From an uncultured Bacilli bacterium (GTDB lineage Bacteria > Bacillota_I > Bacilli_A > RF39 > UBA660): a stretch of DNA of 7,490 nucleotides. The notes beneath the pieces are model-generated. The model saw only the letters and a list, made by a program, of their open reading frames with translations, did no database searches and was not told the origin of the DNA. The DNA is taken from NCBI GenBank assembly GCA_947853365.1, contig CANTWQ010000072.1, forward strand, positions 1 through 7,490, written 5' to 3'. Positions 1-6,607 of this stretch are shown in pieces. A program made the translations under genes and the position numbers. The first letter of the stretch is position 1, and each line of letters opens with the position of its first letter.

Positions 1-2
1 CT

Positions 3-95
3 TCTCGTGCCAATGGATCAGTTGGTGGTGAAATTACTAGACGTTTAGTTCAAAACGGAATGAACCAATTGAGTGGAAGTTATATGAACAAATAA
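3..95 (+). CDS. alpha/beta-type small acid-soluble spore protein, C-terminal part (5' end outside window)
   Basis: The last 30 codons of a gene are open from the window edge to TAA at 93-95. The peptide begins SRANGSVGGEITRRLV and ends SGSYMNK. The NGSVGGEITRRLV stretch is the conserved C-terminal half of alpha/beta-type SASPs, which coat forespore DNA, protect it from UV and heat damage, and are degraded by the GPR protease at germination. The family is normally about 60-75 residues, so roughly half the protein, including the N-terminal helix and the GPR cleavage site, lies upstream and cannot be seen. Expression in the forespore under sigma G is typical for the family, but the promoter is outside the window. 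The gene marks the organism as an endospore former. Which SASP paralogue it is cannot be told. Confidence 0.87.
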   Translation, partial: SRANGSVGGEITRRLVQNGMNQLSGSYMNK

Positions 96-127
96 GGAAA
101 ATCATTTTATTTTCTAATCTGTAACTT

Positions 128-155
128 AGACGATAGGAAACTCCTATCGTCTTTG
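128..155 (+). terminator. Rho-independent terminator after the SASP gene
   Basis: A perfect 11-bp stem (AGACGATAGGA at 128-138 pairing with TCCTATCGTCT at 142-152) closes a 3-base AAC loop 32 bases after the SASP stop codon. The stem is strong, but the following U tract is short (TTT, then G), so termination may be modest. The hairpin would also stabilise the 3' end of the SASP message. Confidence 0.68.
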
Positions 156-295
156 ATGTGATGGATGGCGGTTGATATCACATTTTGTAGTAAGAATGGA
201 ATAGATCTATCATTTCATATATTTTTGAAGTTCAACACCAAATTGCATGAAATATGATTTTATGCTCGTCTTTGAAATTTATCTATGGTTTTATT

Positions 296-323
296 TTGAA
301 AATTGATAAAATCATTGTATAAT
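296..323 (+). promoter_or_regulatory. sigma A-type promoter of ackA1
   Basis: TTGAAA at 296-301 and a perfect TATAAT at 318-323 are separated by 16 bases and lie just upstream of the ackA1 ribosome binding site. Transcription would start near 330, giving a leader of only about 15 bases. An 11-base palindrome TTGAAGTTCAA lies at 225-235, some 60 bases upstream of the -35, and could be a regulator site, but nothing identifies the regulator. Confidence 0.72.
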
Positions 324-344
324 AGGGATAAAAGGAGAGAGAAT

Positions 345-1541
345 ATGAAAATTTTAGCGGTGAATGCAGGCAGTTCTTCTTTAAAGTTTCGTCTTTATGA
401 GATGCCAGAAGAGAAAGTTTTGATGAAAGGAATGTTTGAGAGAATTGGTTATCCTGGAAGTGGGTATAGTATTCGTATTGGGGAAGAAAAACATCAGGAA
501 GAGGTTCCTTTAAAAGATCATGGCGAAGCAGTGTCTTTGTTGATCGAAGAATTATTAAAGTATGGATTGATTGAAACGTTGGATGATATTAAAGCAGTGG
601 GACATCGAATTGTCCATGGAGGAAATAAATATTCGAAAAGTGTTCCTGTTACTCCACGGGTTGTTCAAGAATTAGAGGATATTTGTGATTTGGCACCACT
701 TCACAATCCGGCTCATTTGATGGGAATTAGAGCATTTCAAGAACATATGCCGGATAGTTTGATGGTAGTTTGTTTTGATACGGCTTTTCATCAAACGATG
801 GATGAAGCGACTTATCTTTATTCTGTTCCATATGAATGGTATACCAAATACGATGTTCGAAAATATGGCTTTCACGGGTTGAGTCATCATTATGTAACCG
901 AAAAAATGAAGGAAGAATTAGGAAAAGAAAAAGTAAACCTCATTATTTGTCATATTGGAAATGGTGCAAGTATTACTGCGGTTCGTGATAGTAAATGTAT
1001 TGATACGTCGATGGGCTTTACACCCAATGCTGGTATTATGATGGGAACTCGTTCTGGGGATATCGACTATAGTATGATTAGTTATGTGATGAAAAAAACG
1101 GGTATGAACATTGCTGATATTGATCGCATATTAAATTTCGAAGCTGGTTTGGAAGGAATTGCTGGTATGAATGATCTACGTGATTTGGATCGTGCGTTTG
1201 AAGCCAAAGAATCGAAAGCGGTGTTAGCGTTTGACATGTATACGACGCGGATTATGGAGTATATTGCAAAATACTATATGAAGTTAGACGGAAAAGTGGA
1301 TGCTATTTGCTTTACAGCGGGTGGTGGTGAGAATGATAATATCATTCGTCGTGAGGTTATACATAAATTAAAGCCGCTTGGTGTTTTACTAGATGAAGAA
1401 AAGAATGATGAAACACTGGTACGTAAAGGTAGGGAAGGTGTGATTACACTTCCGGAATCAACGATTCCAGTCTATGTTGTTGCAACAGATGAAGAATTGA
1501 TGATTGCAAGAGATACCTATCAATTGGTAACAAAAGAATAG
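345..1541 (+). CDS. ackA: acetate kinase, first (divergent) copy
   Basis: A 398-aa ASKHA-fold kinase, the normal length for acetate kinase, which converts acetate plus ATP to acetyl phosphate plus ADP and runs in reverse for ATP synthesis in fermentation. ATG 345 is chosen because AGGAGAG (333-339) lies 5 bases upstream; the in-frame TTG at 303 sits inside the promoter. Visible family landmarks are NAGSSS (N7), GHRIVHGG (R88), APLHNP (H120), FDTAFH (D145), YGFHG (H177), HIGNG (N206), MGTRSGDID (R236) and TDEEL (381-385). These correspond to the known acetate- and phosphoryl-binding residues. The nucleotide-binding region is unusual: the usual KKSGLLG is FEAGLEG (265-271), DMRD is DLRD (277-280), and the GIGENS/GVGENS loop is GGGEND (326-331). 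It is followed by a second, more canonical ackA. Acetate kinase is the best call; another short-chain carboxylate, or a different phosphoryl donor, cannot be excluded. Confidence 0.93.
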   Translation: MKILAVNAGSSSLKFRLYEMPEEKVLMKGMFERIGYPGSGYSIRIGEEKHQEEVPLKDHGEAVSLLIEELLKYGLIETLDDIKAVGHRIVHGGNKYSKSVPVTPRVVQELEDICDLAPLHNPAHLMGIRAFQEHMPDSLMVVCFDTAFHQTMDEATYLYSVPYEWYTKYDVRKYGFHGLSHHYVTEKMKEELGKEKVNLIICHIGNGASITAVRDSKCIDTSMGFTPNAGIMMGTRSGDIDYSMISYVMKKTGMNIADIDRILNFEAGLEGIAGMNDLRDLDRAFEAKESKAVLAFDMYTTRIMEYIAKYYMKLDGKVDAICFTAGGGENDNIIRREVIHKLKPLGVLLDEEKNDETLVRKGREGVITLPESTIPVYVVATDEELMIARDTYQLVTKE

Positions 1542-1821
1542 TCCATTGAGAAATGAGCAGAAACGTTGCAATCATCAGAGTTTAAAATATATCTTATAAT
1601 GTTGCTCCTGTATATAAAATAGGTGGTAAGAGGATTTTTTATCATGATATTGCTCATCTTGATCATCTCGATTGAAAGAACGCTTGATACCATCGTAGGA
1701 AAGAGAATTGATATGGAACAAATTCGCTGCATGATAGAAAATACTCTAGGGTTGTCTTTCAATATCGTATGATTAAAAAATTGCTTGTAGACAAAATGAT
1801 TCGTGAAAGAGAAAATGAAAT

Positions 1822-1864
1822 AAGCATGATGCTTCTTGATAATGAAAAGAAGCAGTGCTTTTTT
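1822..1864 (+). terminator. Rho-independent terminator of the ackA1 unit, just upstream of the ackA2 promoter
   Basis: A two-part stem: AAGCA (1822-1826) pairs with TGCTT (1856-1860), and GCTTCTT (1831-1837) pairs with AAGAAGC (1847-1853). A small internal loop separates the helices and a 9-base loop caps them. The 3' side runs into a T tract (1859-1864), continued by CTTTTG. It lies about 280 bases after the ackA1 stop, so the ackA1 message would have a long untranslated 3' end. Confidence 0.68.
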
Positions 1865-1891
1865 CTTTTGCTTTCGTAAAAGGTAAATTTA

Positions 1892-1900
1892 TGATAAAAT
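1892..1900 (+). promoter_or_regulatory. probable extended -10 promoter of the ackA2 operon
   Basis: TGATAAAAT at 1892-1900 is an extended -10 (TGn plus TAAAAT, 5 of 6 matches to TATAAT). No good -35 lies at normal distance (TTTCGT around 1872-1877), which is acceptable for extended -10 promoters. Its place right after a terminator and before the AGGA ribosome binding site at 1921-1924 supports an independent start for ackA2. Confidence 0.55.
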
Positions 1901-1930
1901 AGTATCGAATAGTTAGAAAGAGGAAGAAAA

Positions 1931-3112
1931 ATGAAAATTATGTCAGTTAATGCGGGCAGTAGTTCGCTTAAATTTACGTTGTTTGAAATGAATACCAAAG
2001 AGGTGATTATCTCTGGTGTGTTTGAACGAATTGGTATTATGGGAAGTAAGTATACGTTAAAATATCAAGGAGAAAAAATCACACAAGAAGTGGATTTAGA
2101 AGATCATGAAAAGGCAGTTGAAATCTTGCTTGATAAGTTGTTGGCTCTTGGTGTTGTTCGTTCTTTTTCAGAAATTGAAGGAGTTGGACACAGAATTGTA
2201 TCTGGTGGAGAAAAATATACAAAATCGGTGTTAATTGATGATCAAGTCATTCAAGATTTAATTGCTTTAAAAGATTTTGCTCCTTTGCATAATCCGGCCC
2301 ATGTCAAAGCCATTGTTGCTTTCCAACGAGTACTTCCAGATACGCCGATGGTGGCAGTATTTGATACGGCTTTTCATCAAACGATGGATGAAGTAAGCTA
2401 TTTATATCCAGTTCCTTATGAGTGGTATCAAAAATATGGGGTTCGAAAATATGGAGCTCATGGGACTTCACATCGGTATATTGCAAGAAAAATCAGTGAA
2501 GTATTGGGCCGGGAAGACTTACGTTTAATTTCATGTCATATTGGAAATGGTGGTAGTATTACAGCGATTCGCGATGGAAAATGTGTCGATACGTCGATGG
2601 GCTTTACCCCACTTGCAGGTATTATGATGGGAACGCGTTCTGGCGATATCGATTCTTCGATGATTCCTTATGTGATGGATAAATGTGAAATTACAGCACA
2701 AGAAGTCATCGATGCCTTAAATAAAAAATCTGGTCTTTTGGGATTGAGTCAATATTCCAGTGATATGCGTGATATTATTGATGGTATGGCGGAACACAAA
2801 GAAAACTGTCTTCGTGCTTTTGAAAAATATACCCAAACGATTGTAAATTATGTAAGTCAATATTATGTGCGTTTAGGTGGATGTGATGTAATTTGTTTTA
2901 CGGCTGGTGTTGGTGAAAATTCTGCTCCAACTAGAGCTAAAGTGCTAGAAAAATTAGCACCACTTGGAGTTAAATTTGATCCTCTCAAAAACAAAGAGGC
3001 CGTTGGTGTTCTTGCGAAAATCAGTACGGATGATTCCAAAATTCAAGTTTATGTAGTACCAACGGATGAAGAGTTGATGATTGCCGAAGACACCTTATCA
3101 CTGATTAGATAG
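1931..3112 (+). CDS. ackA: acetate kinase, second (canonical) copy
   Basis: A 393-aa acetate kinase catalysing reversible phosphoryl transfer between ATP and acetate, with acetyl phosphate normally supplied by phosphotransacetylase (no pta gene is in this window). Landmarks are NAGSSS (N7), GHRIVSGG (R88), APLHNP (H120), FDTAFH (D145), YGAHGTSHRY (H177), HIGNGGS (N206), MGTRSGDID (R236), KKSGLLGLS (265-273), SSDMRD (276-281), FTAGVGENS (323-331) and PTDEEL (377-382). All nucleotide-binding segments match the family, unlike the upstream copy. The A176 in YGAHG is also found in enterobacterial AckA. ATG 1931 follows AGGA (1921-1924) at 6 bases. This is the first gene of a tight operon with the nrnA-like gene and engB. 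The two kinases are collinear apart from small insertions and probably arose by tandem duplication, but they have diverged considerably. Confidence 0.95.
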   Translation: MKIMSVNAGSSSLKFTLFEMNTKEVIISGVFERIGIMGSKYTLKYQGEKITQEVDLEDHEKAVEILLDKLLALGVVRSFSEIEGVGHRIVSGGEKYTKSVLIDDQVIQDLIALKDFAPLHNPAHVKAIVAFQRVLPDTPMVAVFDTAFHQTMDEVSYLYPVPYEWYQKYGVRKYGAHGTSHRYIARKISEVLGREDLRLISCHIGNGGSITAIRDGKCVDTSMGFTPLAGIMMGTRSGDIDSSMIPYVMDKCEITAQEVIDALNKKSGLLGLSQYSSDMRDIIDGMAEHKENCLRAFEKYTQTIVNYVSQYYVRLGGCDVICFTAGVGENSAPTRAKVLEKLAPLGVKFDPLKNKEAVGVLAKISTDDSKIQVYVVPTDEELMIAEDTLSLIR

Positions 3113-3122
3113 GATGATGATT

Positions 3123-4073
3123 ATGTTTACAAAAATAGTGCGTTTGATGAAACGTTATGATGAAATTGTGATTGCCAGACACATTGGTGTTGATCCTGAT
3201 GCGCTTTCATCACAGCTTGCTTTAAAAGAAGCAATCTTGCTTTTAAACCCTAAAAAGAAGGTCTATGCCATTGGCAATGGCAGTAGTAAATTTCATTATA
3301 TTGGAAAGTTAGACAAATTAGAAGGTGAAAATCACAATCGTTTGTTGATTGTACTAGATACTCCTGATTTACGAAGAATTGATTCGGCGAAACCTAGTGA
3401 TTATGCAGATGTGATAAAAATTGATCATCATCCATTTGTCGATGATTTTGGAGGCATTGAGTGGATCGATGAAACGAGTTCAAGTACTTGCCAAATGATT
3501 TTGGAATTGATGTTTCAAATGAAATTGCCAATGAATGAAGAAATTGCTCGAAAACTTTTCTTGGGGCTGGTTTCGGATACCAATCGTTTTGCGTTTCGTA
3601 ATTCGACAGCAAAAACGTTTCTTTTGGTATCAAAATTATTAGATAGGTATCCATTAGATATTGAAGCAATCTACCAGACATTATATATGCGACCACTTTC
3701 TGAAGTTCGGTTGCAAGGCTATATTTCAGAACATTTAACAGTAACGAAGCACGGTGTTGGTTATGTCAAATTAACGGGTGATATTATTCGTGATTATGGT
3801 GTCGATGCTGGTTCGGCAGGGAATATGGTAAATAATTTTAACTATATTGAAGAAGTATTGGTATGGCTTACGATTTCACAGGATGTCAAAAATGATTTCT
3901 TTAAAATCAATATTCGTTCGCGTGGGCCAGAAGTGAATAAAATTGCGGAACGTTATCACGGTGGAGGACATAAAGCTGCCGCCGGGGCTCGGGTTACGAC
4001 GATGGAAGAGATCGATTCATTGATTGAAGAATTAGATGATGTTTGTTCTATTTATCTAAATAAAGAAGGGTAG
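3123..4073 (+). CDS. nrnA: DHH/DHHA1 phosphoesterase, NrnA-like (oligoribonucleotide / pAp phosphatase type)
   Basis: A 316-aa cytoplasmic metal-dependent phosphoesterase. Family members (B. subtilis NrnA/YtqI) degrade very short RNAs and dinucleotides, and some dephosphorylate pAp; related enzymes hydrolyse cyclic-di-nucleotide products. Motif I is RHIGVDPDA (H20, D24, D26), motif II LDT (D79), motif III DHHP (101-104) and motif IV SDTNR (D152). The C-terminal DHHA1 domain ends with GGGHKAAAG (280-288), which binds substrate. No CBS or PAS domain or membrane segment precedes the DHH domain, so it is not a GdpP or CBS-type member. Three in-frame ATGs occur (3114, 3117, 3123). The last is preferred because AGG at 3111-3113, within the ackA2 stop, then lies 9 bases upstream. 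The gene is probably translationally coupled to ackA2. Exact substrate is not decidable from sequence alone. Confidence 0.88.
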   Translation: MFTKIVRLMKRYDEIVIARHIGVDPDALSSQLALKEAILLLNPKKKVYAIGNGSSKFHYIGKLDKLEGENHNRLLIVLDTPDLRRIDSAKPSDYADVIKIDHHPFVDDFGGIEWIDETSSSTCQMILELMFQMKLPMNEEIARKLFLGLVSDTNRFAFRNSTAKTFLLVSKLLDRYPLDIEAIYQTLYMRPLSEVRLQGYISEHLTVTKHGVGYVKLTGDIIRDYGVDAGSAGNMVNNFNYIEEVLVWLTISQDVKNDFFKINIRSRGPEVNKIAERYHGGGHKAAAGARVTTMEEIDSLIEELDDVCSIYLNKEG

Positions 4074-4081
4074 GGGATAAA

Positions 4082-4675
4082 ATGAAAATAAATTCCGTAG
4101 AACTTACAATGAGTGCTGTTCGTCGCAGCCAATATCCGGACGAGGGACTTCCAGAATTTTTAATGGTTGGACGTAGTAATGTCGGTAAGAGTAGTTTTAC
4201 GAATGCACTTGTCAATCGTAAAAATATTGCTCGTGTCTCTGCACGTCCAGGAAAGACACAGACTTTGAATTTTTATTTGGTAAATCAAGCATTCTATTTG
4301 GTTGATGTACCAGGTTATGGTTATGCTGCGGTTAATCGTAAAATGCAAGAAAAATTTGGCAAGATGATTGAAGATTATTTGGAAAATAGAAATGTGTTGA
4401 AACATGTATTTTTACTTGTGGATTTTCGTATGAAACCTACAGAAGATGATGTGTTAATGTATCATTTCTTGAAATATTATAATATTCCAGTGACGGTTGT
4501 TGCGATGAAAGCGGATAAAGTTGGAACAAGTAAACACGAGAAGAATAAAAAGCAAATTTTAGATACGTTAGATTTGGTCGTAGGGGATGATTTTGTTTTA
4601 TTCTCAAGTGTAACAAAGTTAGGAAGAGATCAAATTTTAAAACAAATCGAATCGCTCGCCATCGAGACGATTTAA
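4082..4675 (+). CDS. engB: ribosome biogenesis GTPase EngB/YsxC
   Basis: A 197-aa single-domain TRAFAC GTPase of the YihA/YsxC/EngB family, needed for late assembly of the 50S subunit and usually essential. The motifs are G1 GRSNVGKS (30-37), the G2 region RPGKTQT (55-61), G3 DVPGYG (75-80), G4 MKAD (142-145) and G5 SSVTKLG (175-181). The G1 and G3 forms with GYG are diagnostic of EngB. The G4 motif is normally TKAD in this family; here the first residue is methionine, while K143 and D145, which read guanine, are kept. AGGGG (4072-4076) overlaps the stop of the preceding gene and sits 5 bases before ATG 4082. It is the last gene of the ackA2-nrnA-engB unit and is followed by a clear terminator. 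Confidence 0.95.
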   Translation: MKINSVELTMSAVRRSQYPDEGLPEFLMVGRSNVGKSSFTNALVNRKNIARVSARPGKTQTLNFYLVNQAFYLVDVPGYGYAAVNRKMQEKFGKMIEDYLENRNVLKHVFLLVDFRMKPTEDDVLMYHFLKYYNIPVTVVAMKADKVGTSKHEKNKKQILDTLDLVVGDDFVLFSSVTKLGRDQILKQIESLAIETI

Positions 4676-4701
4676 GTAGTGACAAATGGTGATAGAGAAT
4701 G

Positions 4702-4735
4702 AAAAAAGTGAGCACGCAATGATCGTGCTTTTTTC
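4702..4735 (+). terminator. Rho-independent terminator of the ackA2-nrnA-engB operon
   Basis: AGCACG (4711-4716) pairs with CGTGCT (4724-4729) around a 7-base loop, followed by six Ts (4729-4734). An A6 run at 4702-4707 mirrors the T tract, so the element could act in both directions, though no convergent gene needs it. Confidence 0.78.
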
Positions 4736-4779
4736 GTGCCATAAATTTATCTTTTTCATAAGATATGTTAGGTGGTAGA

Positions 4780-5244
4780 ATGAAAATGCGGTTGATAGAA
4801 AATGGCTATAGCATCTATTTGGCCAAGGAAATGCTAGGAGACATTGATTTTTCGAACAAAGATGTGGTAGCAGAACAAGCGAAAATTGTCGTTATTCGTC
4901 TTAGAAAACAATTTTCTATTGATCTTTATGGTTTCTATCAAATGACGATTTATGTTTCTTCGGATATTGGTATTTATATTACGCTAGAAAAAATAGATGA
5001 GGAAGATACTTATGATTTGATTACGATCGATTTAAAGGTTCGGGTATTACTCCACCAACATTTCTATTTGGAAGTGGATGATTTTTCTCATTTTTCAAAG
5101 TTTTCAAAATTTTATATTTATTGTGGTAAAGGATATGGATTATTAGATGGAAATACGCCTAATGATTTATATGAATTTGGATCGGTAGTGGCAGGTGAAA
5201 AAGTGAAACAAATCGAATTCTATGGGCAATTGCTTTCTTTATGA
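4780..5244 (+). CDS. hypothetical protein, 154 aa, between EngB and Der
   Basis: I do not recognise this family. The protein has no signal peptide and no transmembrane segment, and looks soluble and cytoplasmic. It alternates short beta-like stretches rich in I, V, Y and F (for example SIYLAKE at 11-17, KIVVIRLRK at 35-43 and MTIYVSSDIGIYITLEK at 55-71) with acidic loops (EEDTYD at 74-79), and it has an F/Y/S-rich stretch around 97-115. This suggests an alpha/beta or mostly beta fold. ATG 4780 is 4 bases after AGGTGG (4770-4775); ATG 4786 is 10 bases after it and equally plausible, while ATG 4765 lies before the SD. No clear promoter was seen in the short gap after the engB terminator, so expression may rely on readthrough or a weak promoter. 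Codon use resembles its neighbours. Its place between two ribosome-assembly GTPases is suggestive but not proof of a shared role. Confidence 0.72.
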   Translation: MKMRLIENGYSIYLAKEMLGDIDFSNKDVVAEQAKIVVIRLRKQFSIDLYGFYQMTIYVSSDIGIYITLEKIDEEDTYDLITIDLKVRVLLHQHFYLEVDDFSHFSKFSKFYIYCGKGYGLLDGNTPNDLYEFGSVVAGEKVKQIEFYGQLLSL

Positions 5245-5251
5245 TAAGGGA

Positions 5252-5280
5252 TTGCGAGTAGCCTTTTTTTTTGCTATAAT
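5252..5280 (+). promoter_or_regulatory. extended -10 promoter of der
   Basis: TTGCGA (5252-5257, 4 of 6 to TTGACA), a 17-base spacer and a perfect extended -10, TGCTATAAT (5272-5280). Transcription would begin near 5287, about 15 bases before the start codon. The spacer contains nine consecutive Ts (5264-5272). The promoter lies only 7 bases after the stop codon of the upstream hypothetical gene. Confidence 0.78.
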
Positions 5281-5302
5281 ATGGAGGAATTGAGGTGATA
5301 CG

Positions 5303-6607
5303 ATGAAGCCTACGGTTGCGCTTGTGGGGCGTCCTAACGTTGGGAAAAGTACCATTTTTAATCGATTGGTTGGAAAGAAAATTTCGATCATTGAAGATAC
5401 ACCTGGTGTGACACGTGATCGCATTTATAGTGATTGTGAGTATCAAGGTAAGAAGTTTTTGCTTGTGGATACTGGTGGAATTGATTTGGACGATGCTGCT
5501 TTCAATGAGTCCATTATGATGCAAGCAAGTATTGCTATTGATCAAGCTGATTTGATTTTGTTTGTTGTCGATGGAAAAGAAGGATTAACTGCCAATGATT
5601 ATGCGGTTCGTGATATGTTACGAAAGTCCAAAAAGAAAGTATTGGTGGTTATCAATAAAGTGGATAGTAAGGATTATCAAGATCATCAATATGATTTTTA
5701 TGAACTTGGTTTTGATGATTATTATCCTGTTTCAGGAGAACAAAACATTGGTTTTTATGAGTTGTTGGAAGCAATTGTTGCTGAGTTTCCACATATGTCT
5801 GAAGAGGAAGAGGATCATCGCGTGAAATTTTCTTTGATTGGTCGTCCTAATGTTGGAAAAAGTAGTTTGATGAATGCACTTTTGAATGAGGAACGGACCA
5901 TTGTTTCTGATGTAGCAGGGACAACAAGAGATTCTATTGACACAGTTTTTACATATCATAAGCAAGAATATGTTGTGATCGATACGGCTGGAATGCGAAA
6001 AAAGGGGAAAGTGTATGAACCTATTGAAAAATATAGTTTGATTCGTAGTTTACGGGCAATTGACAGAAGTGATGTGTGTCTACTTGTCATTAGTGCCGAA
6101 GAGGGTGTGATCGAACACGATAAGCATATTGCCGGATATGCGATTGAAGCGGGAAAAGGATTGATCATTGTAGTTAATAAATGGGATACTGTTGAAAATC
6201 CGAACACAACCGAATATACGAAAATGTTACGAAGTGAATTTCAGTTTGCTTCTTATGCACCTATTGTTTTTGTTTCAGCATTAACAAGAAAAAGAATTGC
6301 GACGATTATGCCAGAAGTCATTCACGTTTATGACAATTGTCATCGCCAAGTAAAAACGAGTGTTTTAAATGATGTTGTTGCTGATAGTTATAGTATGAAA
6401 TTACCTCCAACTTATAAAGGGAATCGTCTTAAAATTTATTATACTTCACAAACCGGAACCGCTCCTCCTAAATTTACCTTTTTTGTTAACAATAAAGGCC
6501 TGGTCCATTTCTCTTATGAAAGATATTTGGAAAATCGCCTGAGAGAGAATTTTGATTTTGAGGGAACGCCGATGGTTTTACAATTTAAGAATCGAGGCGA
6601 AGAATAA
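5303..6607 (+). CDS. der: ribosome biogenesis GTPase Der/EngA (double GTPase)
   Basis: A 434-aa protein, full length for Der, with two tandem GTPase domains and a C-terminal KH-like domain. It binds the large ribosomal subunit, promotes late 50S maturation, and is normally essential. Domain 1 has GRPNVGKS (9-16), the switch TPGVTRD (33-39), DTGG (56-59) and NKVD (118-121). An acidic linker EEEED (167-171) leads to domain 2 with GRPNVGKS (180-187), AGTTRD (205-210), DTAGM (227-231) and NKWD (292-295). The KH-like domain spans roughly 350-434 and includes TGTAPPKF (384-391) and GLVHFSYERYLENRLR (399-414), both typical of the family. The start at 5303 follows GAGGTGAT (5292-5299), a near-ideal SD, at 3 bases. 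The stop overlaps the start of the next small gene by one base. No key residue is missing. Confidence 0.97.
   Translation: MKPTVALVGRPNVGKSTIFNRLVGKKISIIEDTPGVTRDRIYSDCEYQGKKFLLVDTGGIDLDDAAFNESIMMQASIAIDQADLILFVVDGKEGLTANDYAVRDMLRKSKKKVLVVINKVDSKDYQDHQYDFYELGFDDYYPVSGEQNIGFYELLEAIVAEFPHMSEEEEDHRVKFSLIGRPNVGKSSLMNALLNEERTIVSDVAGTTRDSIDTVFTYHKQEYVVIDTAGMRKKGKVYEPIEKYSLIRSLRAIDRSDVCLLVISAEEGVIEHDKHIAGYAIEAGKGLIIVVNKWDTVENPNTTEYTKMLRSEFQFASYAPIVFVSALTRKRIATIMPEVIHVYDNCHRQVKTSVLNDVVADSYSMKLPPTYKGNRLKIYYTSQTGTAPPKFTFFVNNKGLVHFSYERYLENRLRENFDFEGTPMVLQFKNRGEE

Larger units (their letters stand above)
1542..1930. other. 389-base intergenic region between the two acetate kinase genes
   Basis: No convincing gene lies here. 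Open stretches exist in two overlapping frames. One is a 42-codon ORF at 1644-1772 starting MILLILIISIER, with GGTGG and AGAGGA sequences 10-20 bases upstream. The other is an ORF whose first ATG is at 1769 and which runs to 1879 through the terminator hairpin. Neither resembles a family I know, and together they may be a decayed gene or chance. TATAAT occurs at 1595-1600 without a well-placed -35. The right end holds a terminator-like hairpin (1822-1864) and the ackA2 promoter. Confidence 0.6.

Noticed and set aside
303..344. Longer ackA1 with 14 extra N-terminal residues from TTG 303
   Set aside because: The extension overlaps the -10 box and the SD; ATG 345 has an ideal SD and gives the canonical MKILAVNAGSSS start.
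1520..1998. Minus-strand open frames of about 80 codons across the ackA1-ackA2 gap
   Set aside because: No recognisable motif or plausible SD, overlap with the real gene ends, and they run antisense through the promoter and terminator.
3114..3122. Upstream ATGs at 3114 and 3117 as starts of the nrnA-like gene
   Set aside because: They abut or overlap the only SD-like AGG, leaving no spacing; ATG 3123 has 9 bases.
5246..5272. Possible terminator AAGG...CCTT plus T9 after the 154-aa protein
   Set aside because: Only four base pairs with a 12-base loop; the segment is better explained as the der promoter spacer.
5159..5545. Minus-strand 128-codon open frame over the der start
   Set aside because: Antisense shadow of the der N-terminal GTPase domain and its promoter, with no family resemblance.
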